A DNA stretch of 6,204 bases. It comes from Methanoregulaceae archaeon. Lineage in GTDB: Archaea > Halobacteriota > Methanomicrobia > Methanomicrobiales > Methanospirillaceae. Numbering within the stretch: the stretch's first letter is position 1; each line of letters starts with the position of its first letter. Made by a program: the position numbers and the translations under genes. The notes beneath the pieces are model-generated. The model worked only from the letters and a program-made list of their open reading frames with translations. It was not told the DNA's origin and ran no database searches. The stretch is taken from assembly GCA_025453715.1 (NCBI GenBank), contig JALOPT010000099.1:1-6204 (forward strand), read 5' to 3'. Positions 5,617 through 6,204 of this stretch are shown piece by piece.

Positions 5617-6204
5617 TCAGGCCTCCCCGGGTATTTTACCAGCCCATAACTCACAAAACGCCTTCTTTAGCAGGGGAACGGTCTTCGGGTGCCGTACGCA
5701 GACAATGGATGCTCCCGCAACTGCTGAAGAGAGGGCTGCATAAAATTCCCATGCAACTGCAATATCATCCCGGATAACCGGGTCTGCTTCCCTTACTTCC
5801 TTAACGCTCAGTGAATCAGTTGCCGAGGTGATCATCGGCATGGCAAGATCGGTATCCCCTTTCAACGCGGCAGAGCGGATGCGTTCTATCACCGAATATG
5901 AATACTCAAATCCGTACCCGAGTGTCCCGGTATACGGATCGATAATAATTTGGTCTCCCCTGACACCGATTTCACGCAACAGGATATTGAGCTGTTTCGC
6001 AAGGTTGATGTCAATTGGGGATTGCGCAACTACGGAGTGATTGTAGGCCATCGCTGAAGCAGCAACACTCCGGTACCTCCCTGCCTCAGCTGTACCAAGG
6101 AGCAGGCGTTCACCCTGCCCGGCCTCGCCACAGCGCTGGAATACCTCTGAGTCAATTGCCGGTTCATTACTCCCTTCTACCACAAGAGGGAGCCCTGTCC
6201 CGGA
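5617..6204 (-). CDS. cdhD: Acetyl-CoA decarbonylase/synthase delta subunit (CFeSP small subunit), C-terminal part; 5' end outside window
   Basis: The open frame enters from the right edge and ends in TGA; 195 residues are visible, about the last three fifths of a bacterial-length AcsD. This subunit is the TIM-barrel partner of CdhE in the corrinoid iron-sulfur protein; it holds the corrinoid between the subunits and docks the methyltransferase. Recognisable stretches of the visible part are SPIDINLAKQLNILL (62-76), DQIIIDPYTGTLGYGFEYSY (84-103), ERIRSAALKGDTDL (107-120) and a C-terminal segment ending RHPKTVPLLKKAF (171-183). All match CdhD/AcsD, and the first two are nearer the bacterial AcsD version as I remember it. 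The stop lies 4 bp before the cdhE start, and the cdhE ribosome binding site lies inside the end of this gene. The GTG at 6181-6183 is an internal valine codon, not the start. Confidence 0.92.
   Translation of the reverse strand, partial: SGTGLPLVVEGSNEPAIDSEVFQRCGEAGQGERLLLGTAEAGRYRSVAASAMAYNHSVVAQSPIDINLAKQLNILLREIGVRGDQIIIDPYTGTLGYGFEYSYSVIERIRSAALKGDTDLAMPMITSATDSLSVKEVREADPVIRDDIAVAWEFYAALSSAVAGASIVCVRHPKTVPLLKKAFCELWAGKIPGEA
5622..5628 (-). promoter_or_regulatory. cdhE: Ribosome binding site that sets the cdhE start
   Basis: GGGGAGG on the message strand lies nine bases before the ATG at 5612, within the last codons of cdhD. It supports this start over the upstream in-frame ATG at 5654 and indicates re-initiation or coupled translation of the two CFeSP subunits. 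Confidence 0.75.

Noticed and set aside
5613..5654. Upstream ATG giving a 459-residue CdhE
   Set aside because: The extra 14 residues match nothing in the family and overlap cdhD; the later ATG has a strong ribosome binding site at the right distance.

Overview
The window holds a compact block of genes, all on the minus strand, for corrinoid-dependent one-carbon chemistry in a strict anaerobe. Read in the direction of transcription (high to low coordinates) the order is: the end of a CODH/ACS delta subunit (CdhD/AcsD); the complete gamma subunit (CdhE/AcsC); a RACo/AcsV-type reductive activator with an N-terminal [2Fe-2S] domain and an ASKHA ATPase domain; a 345-residue 'core' MetE-like methyltransferase; a CooC/AcsF-type nickel-handling P-loop ATPase; a doubtful 45-codon ORF; and the N-terminal half of a DtxR/MntR-family metal-dependent repressor that runs off the left edge.

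The first four genes are almost certainly one transcription unit. The gaps are 4 bp (cdhD/cdhE), 0 bp (cdhE/acsV, stop and start abutting) and a 1-bp TAATG overlap (acsV/core MetE). A 58-bp gap with a T-rich tract separates them from cooC. cooC begins inside a strong inverted repeat that takes in both its ribosome binding site and its start codon. The repressor gene lies beyond a 159-bp spacer, has a TATA-like box about 26 bp before its ATG, and shows no clear ribosome binding site, so it may be transcribed separately as a leaderless message.

Functionally, CdhD and CdhE form the corrinoid iron-sulfur protein (CFeSP) that carries the methyl group of the Wood-Ljungdahl pathway. The activator restores CFeSP to Co(I) after accidental oxidation. 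The core MetE-like protein lacks a folate-binding half and is encoded directly behind CFeSP and its activator, so the simplest reading is that it takes methyl groups from CFeSP to make methionine. CooC would mature nickel sites of CODH or ACS, but neither of those catalytic subunits is in the window. The flanking repressor could tie part of the locus to metal supply.

The host is an anaerobe with at least part of the Wood-Ljungdahl pathway. The archaeal-looking TATA/leaderless arrangement before the repressor and the general sequence style fit a methanogenic archaeon (for example a Methanomicrobiales-like lineage). However, the AcsD, AcsC and RACo sequences resemble bacterial versions as I remember them, so the lineage is not settled. 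I saw no tRNA, rRNA, CRISPR array, insertion sequence or credible plus-strand gene.
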